Shown: piece after piece, positions 18,196-21,150 of the stretch
Layout of the letters: every line of letters begins with the position of its first letter
Numbering within the stretch: position 1 is the stretch's first letter
Source: Cyclostephanos tholiformis
Lineage: Eukaryota; Bacillariophyta; Thalassiosirophyceae; Thalassiosirales; Thalassiosiraceae
DNA length: 21,150 bases
Assembly (NCBI GenBank): GCA_036939975.1
Contig: JALLPB010000176.1
Coordinates: forward strand, 1 to 21,150
Direction of reading: 5' to 3'
The notes under the pieces: generated by a model
Databases searched by the model: none
Seen by the model: the letters and a program-made list of their open reading frames with translations, nothing else
What the model was told of the DNA's origin: nothing
Translations under genes and position numbers: made by a program

Positions 18196-20115
18196 CTCTC
18201 ATTTCTAAGCAACTTCAGGTTCTGTTGAATCAACTTTCGGGTGCCATAGTTCCTGCTCCCCATGCTCCTCCATCTAAGGATTTGAATGTGATTGCTCCCC
18301 GGCTTCTGTCATCTCTCTTGCAGGGTGAGATTGTTTGGCTGGTTCATTGTCCTGGTTCAATTCTTCCTCCAGTTTGTACTGGACCTCGGAAGAGATTACT
18401 TTCCAACATGGCTTCGTCTATCCCAGCCGCCCTGCTTCCGGTCTTGGATCCTATGGATTCTTCTCCCGACGGCTCATCCACTCTTCTTCCTCCTTTCCTC
18501 TCGGTTAATAGTCGGATCACTTATGAACACGAAGGCGCCTATCATAAAGGCTTTCTCACCCGCAAGTCTTGTGGCATTTATCGGTTCAGCTTTAAAACAC
18601 ATGTAAAGAAAAAGTCCGAGGACTGGGGTGTTGATCTTCCGAACCTCCCATACAACTGGGTTGATCTTTGCACTGAAGGCATTATGGTTCCCAGCCATGT
18701 GGCACATACTTTTCTCCACAGTTGTTTGACCTCTGTTCCATTGGCATCTTCTTTGAGTAGTTCTACATTTGATCCTGTGGCCAACATCATCAGTGCTATC
18801 AATCTCCATTTGGATTGCCCACCTTCCCTCCTTCAGGCTCTTGTGTTGTCTCACCCTGATCACAAAATCTGGCTCCAGAGCTATTACAAAGAGAAGAATG
18901 GTATCAAAAGCCTTGGCACTTTTAAATGCCTTACTCTGGGTGAATATTGTGCTTTGCGGGAAAAGGGTGCTCCAAGGGATATCCCAACTATGTGTGTTTT
19001 GACCATTAAGAAAGACAAAAATCTCATGCCCCTTCAGGCCAAATCACGTATAGTTGTTTTGGGCAATTGTGAAAGTCAGGAATGGTCGATGAGCAATTGT
19101 TTTGAACCCATCCTCCATTTTGACAGCCTTTGTTTTCTTGTCAGCCTCGCAGTCCAATGTCATTGGGGGCTTAAACAGGGTGACTGCAAGAACTCTTTCT
19201 GCAAGGGTATTCTTCCCCCTGAGGAGATCACAATTGTCCAGGCTCCTTTGGAAGATCCGGATGTCACCAAAGACAAATATTGGCTGCTTCAAAAGACCCT
19301 CTATGGATTACGTTGCAGTCCCCGTCATTGGTATGAGAAAATTGATTCAATTCTCCATTCGATTGGCTTCACACCGAATGCACACGACCCGTGCCTTTAC
19401 ACTGGGTTTGTGCGAGACCCTCATGATCCATTGTCTTCTGCTTCATCTGTTCCATTATCATTGGGTCTCTATGTTGATGATTTTGTTTATTTCTTGGAGG
19501 ATCTTGAGGTAGAATCACTTTTTGAGCATTTACTACAGGAGTGGGTTAAAGTTTATTATATGGGTTTAGTCGAGTGGTTTCTTGGAATTCATTTCTCTTG
19601 GCACATGATGTCCTCACAAGTCAATGTCCATCTCAATCAAACGGGCTTGGCCGCTAACTTGGTCGAACAATTCTGTCGAAATTCTTGGGACACTATCCCC
19701 ACGGCCACTCCTTATCATTCCTGGGTTCCAATTGACTCTATTGCTCCTTCAATCAATGCTGATGATTCTCCCACACAACTTTGTTGGACGGAAGCATATC
19801 AGAGTCTCATTGGCAGCATCAGATGGCTGGCCACAGCGACTCGGCCTGACTTAGTGCTGGTGCATTCTTTCCTCTCGTCTTACAATTGCAAACCATCTTC
19901 TGGCCACATGCGTGCTGCTCTCCACGTTCTCCACTATATTCACTCGACTCACAACTTTGGGATACACTTCACATCATCTTCCACAGATCCGGTTCACACA
20001 TATGTTTGCTTCCTGGATTTTTCAGATGTCGAGGCTTATACAGAAGCCAAGCCACCTTTATCATCTCACACGTCTCCTCTCACCTCCTACAGTGATGCCT
20101 GTTGGGGCTCTCAAA
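18196..20115 (+). CDS. Copia reverse transcriptase, long open frame, no integrase upstream
   Basis: The frame is open from about 18165 to 20374, with the first ATG at 18408. The listed start follows similarity (ASDRALISKQLQVLLNQL), not a start codon, because this was part of a polyprotein. The pre-RT block is NSRITYEHEGAYHKGFL, then WGVDLPNLPYNWVD (about 18500-18665). RT motifs are KSRIVVLG, QGDCKNSFCKGILPPEE (first catalytic Asp at 19182), WLLQKTLYGLRCSPRHWYEK, LGLYVDDFVYF (YVDD at 19470-19481), VEWFLGIHFSW, and EAYQSLIGSIRWLATATRPD. All three catalytic Asp are present. Arg is replaced by Cys, His or Trp at several places where relatives keep Arg (for example CFEPILHFDSLCFLV), so it is probably decaying despite being open. 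The integrase expected between 18250 and 18300 is absent. Confidence 0.88.
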
Positions 20116-20443
20116 TTGTGATGGTACATGAGTGGGGGTCATCTTTCGTCAAGGTCGTCCTATTGCCTGGACTACTGTTTGCCAGGAGCATACATCTCTT
20201 AGCTCTTGCTTTGGCCGCTCCTTCGTCTGTTTCTTACACCAGGGGATCCTATCTCTTGGCTTTGATTTTGTCTCCATTATCCGGTACTCTTACTGCAATT
20301 TCACACTTATCCAGCGCCGGCCGTCATATCTTCCATTCACTCCACTGCGTTGTCCCATCGGTCTTGATATGACATTTTGTAGATGGACTCCACCCAAGTT
20401 GTTTGTCTTCAGGTTGTTTTGTCATGGACGCCAGGATGGGGGG
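20085..20443 (+). pseudogene. Copia RNase H, broken
   Basis: The RNase H domain begins in the RT frame with SYSDACWGSQI (catalytic Asp at 20094). About 20 residues are then missing and the frame shifts to GVIFRQGRPIAWTTVCQEH and TSLSSC (about 20135-20210). The catalytic Glu that should follow SSC is gone (FGRS instead), and the later Asp-containing DND motif and tRNA-like C-terminus are not found in the remaining 230 bp before the polypurine tract. Most of the C-terminal half has been deleted. Confidence 0.75.
20434..20443 (+). promoter_or_regulatory. Polypurine tract (plus-strand primer site)
   Basis: GGATGGGGGG lies immediately before TGTTGG. This is the expected arrangement for an LTR retroelement, where an uncut purine-rich RNA primes plus-strand DNA just upstream of the 3' LTR. 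Confidence 0.7.
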
Positions 20444-20517
20444 TGTTGGTCTGTCCTGGATCTGTACAAGCTAATATCGAATATTGGTAAAATCAAAAAT
20501 ACATATGTAGCTCTGTC

Positions 20518-20533
20518 GTAACTTCGAAGTTAC
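20518..20533. repeat. Perfect 16-bp palindrome in LTR, first copy
   Basis: GTAACTTCGAAGTTAC is self-complementary across all 16 bases. An identical copy lies at 21019-21034, and a near copy at 20550 is exactly 32 bp downstream. It has the form of a dimeric transcription-factor site. The central TTCGAA holds a CpG. Confidence 0.9.
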
Positions 20534-21018
20534 AGGTTCATTCATGAACGTAATTTCAAAGTTACAGGAAATGTAGTCATTTTGTAAGGGTCTTATTTGA
20601 TATTAGAGCAAAAATATTGCCATATTCGATATTAGATGATTAGCAAAACCCATAACTTCGAATACAGAGGTTAAAGAAATCAAATTTAGTGATAGAATTG
20701 CTATGTTCGATATTAGATGGTGTGATCAACCTGTAACTTCGATGTTACGGGTTACCTAGACCCGTAACAACATGTTATGGGTTTGAAAATTTATCAAATA
20801 CAGCAATAAATCGCTGTATTTGGCTGATATATTGCTATATTCAAAAAGTCATTGGGTATCAATAGCGATTTATCGCTATATTCGATATTAGATGACAGCA
20901 ACTTCAAAGTTACGGGCGTGCAGAGGTATGTAACTTTGAAATTATGGGTTGATTGTTGTAGGTGGCCTATATTCGATATCCGGTCACAAAATGACCAGTA
21001 ACTTCAAGCTTACTGTAT

Positions 21019-21034
21019 GTAACTTCGAAGTTAC
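21019..21034. repeat. Perfect 16-bp palindrome in LTR, second identical copy
   Basis: GTAACTTCGAAGTTAC, identical to 20518-20533. It is preceded by GTAACTTCAAGCTTAC at 20998 (21-bp offset) and followed by GTAACTTCGAAGTTAG at 21075. Confidence 0.9.
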
Positions 21035-21150
21035 CGATATTCGATATTCCGCAGGAGCTAGTTTCGAATATGCCGTAACTTCGAAGTTAGCTGCGACAGA
21101 TCCATATCCAGTAATTAATGATGTGGTGGATCTCTATTCAACATCCATTG

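Larger units (their letters stand above)
14637..21150 (+). mobile_element. Decayed Ty1/copia (CoDi-type) retrotransposon lacking integrase
   Basis: From left to right: a 5' LTR remnant (14637 to about 14735), a leader, gag (about 15184-17352, broken), protease (about 17353-18180, active site lost), no integrase, reverse transcriptase (open, 18225-20115), a broken RNase H, a polypurine tract and a 3' LTR from 20444 to at least 21104. The order and the RT motifs QGDCKNSF, LYGLRCSPRHWY and YVDD mark it as copia, and the closest relatives I recall are the CoDi elements of diatoms. Only the last part of the 5' LTR remains, and it matches the 3' LTR at about 65 of 70 positions. Confidence 0.85.
20444..21150 (+). 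repeat. 3' LTR (right end at or beyond the window edge)
   Basis: Starts TGTTGG after the polypurine tract. Homology to the 5' remnant reaches 21104 and weakly about 21120, so the LTR is about 680-700 bp. It is AT-rich and built from two interleaved motifs: a palindrome close to GTAACTTCGAAGTTAC, about ten copies (starts about 20518, 20550, 20651, 20733, 20764, 20898, 20930, 20998, 21019, 21075), and ATTCGATATTAGATG or shortened forms (about 20596, 20624, 20705, 20880, 20970, 21035). A further perfect inverted repeat ATAGCGAT-TT-ATCGCTAT lies at 20862-20879. The promoter and polyadenylation signals should be here, but I cannot name a clear TATA box. The right border and target-site duplication are not visible. 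Confidence 0.8.

Noticed and set aside
1..21150. tRNA, rRNA, CRISPR, riboswitch or bacterial promoter features
   Set aside because: I found none of the expected signatures by eye, and the sequence is eukaryotic in character. A computed RNA search would be needed to exclude small RNA genes.

Overview
The window looks like a repeat-rich, gene-poor piece of a eukaryotic nuclear genome, most likely from a diatom or a close stramenopile relative. This assignment rests on the relatives I recognise for its three retroelement protein families: a Ty1/copia element of the CoDi type, a copia-order element with an unusual VDDFG reverse transcriptase box, and a gag-like protein with a C-X8-C-X3-C-X5-H finger. 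All are familiar to me from diatom genomes. The taxonomic call is inference. I see no intact host gene, no tRNA or rRNA, no CRISPR and no bacterial-style operon.

Layout. Positions 1-3477, minus strand: a decayed gag-like retroelement protein (3477 to 817) followed by weaker proline-rich reading frames (878 to 91). Positions 3480-8190: mostly AT-rich non-coding DNA holding a 48-bp tandem duplication, a 27-bp-arm hairpin (4161-4226), a histone H3 pseudogene (4393-4773, plus strand) and a small CpG-rich patch near 6000-6150. Positions 8192-10777, plus strand: a decayed integrase, reverse transcriptase and RNase H polyprotein of a second retroelement. Positions 11360-12365: about 1 kb of strongly pyrimidine-rich plus strand with a recurring CAGTTGATTGTTAT motif. 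Positions 12400-14630: no recognisable gene. Positions 14637 to the window end, plus strand: a CoDi-type copia element with a truncated 5' LTR end, a broken gag and protease, no integrase, a long open reverse transcriptase, a broken RNase H, a polypurine tract and a 3' LTR starting at 20444 that is filled with copies of a 16-bp palindrome (GTAACTTCGAAGTTAC).

A common thread is decay by C-to-T change. In the H3 pseudogene the arginines at histone positions 2, 8, 17, 40, 42, 52 and 53 have become Q, H, C, C, H, H and W, each one transition from a CGN codon, and almost no CpG remains. Many in-frame stops in the retroelements are of kinds reachable from CGA, CAG, CAA or TGG by one transition, and copies of the copia LTR end differ mostly at CG versus TG or CA. 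This fits long-term cytosine methylation and deamination of silent DNA.

The items most worth a second look are the H3 pseudogene and its decay signature, the palindrome-packed LTR, the copia element that lacks integrase but keeps a 2.1-kb open pol frame, the hairpin at 4161-4226, and the motif-studded pyrimidine tract.
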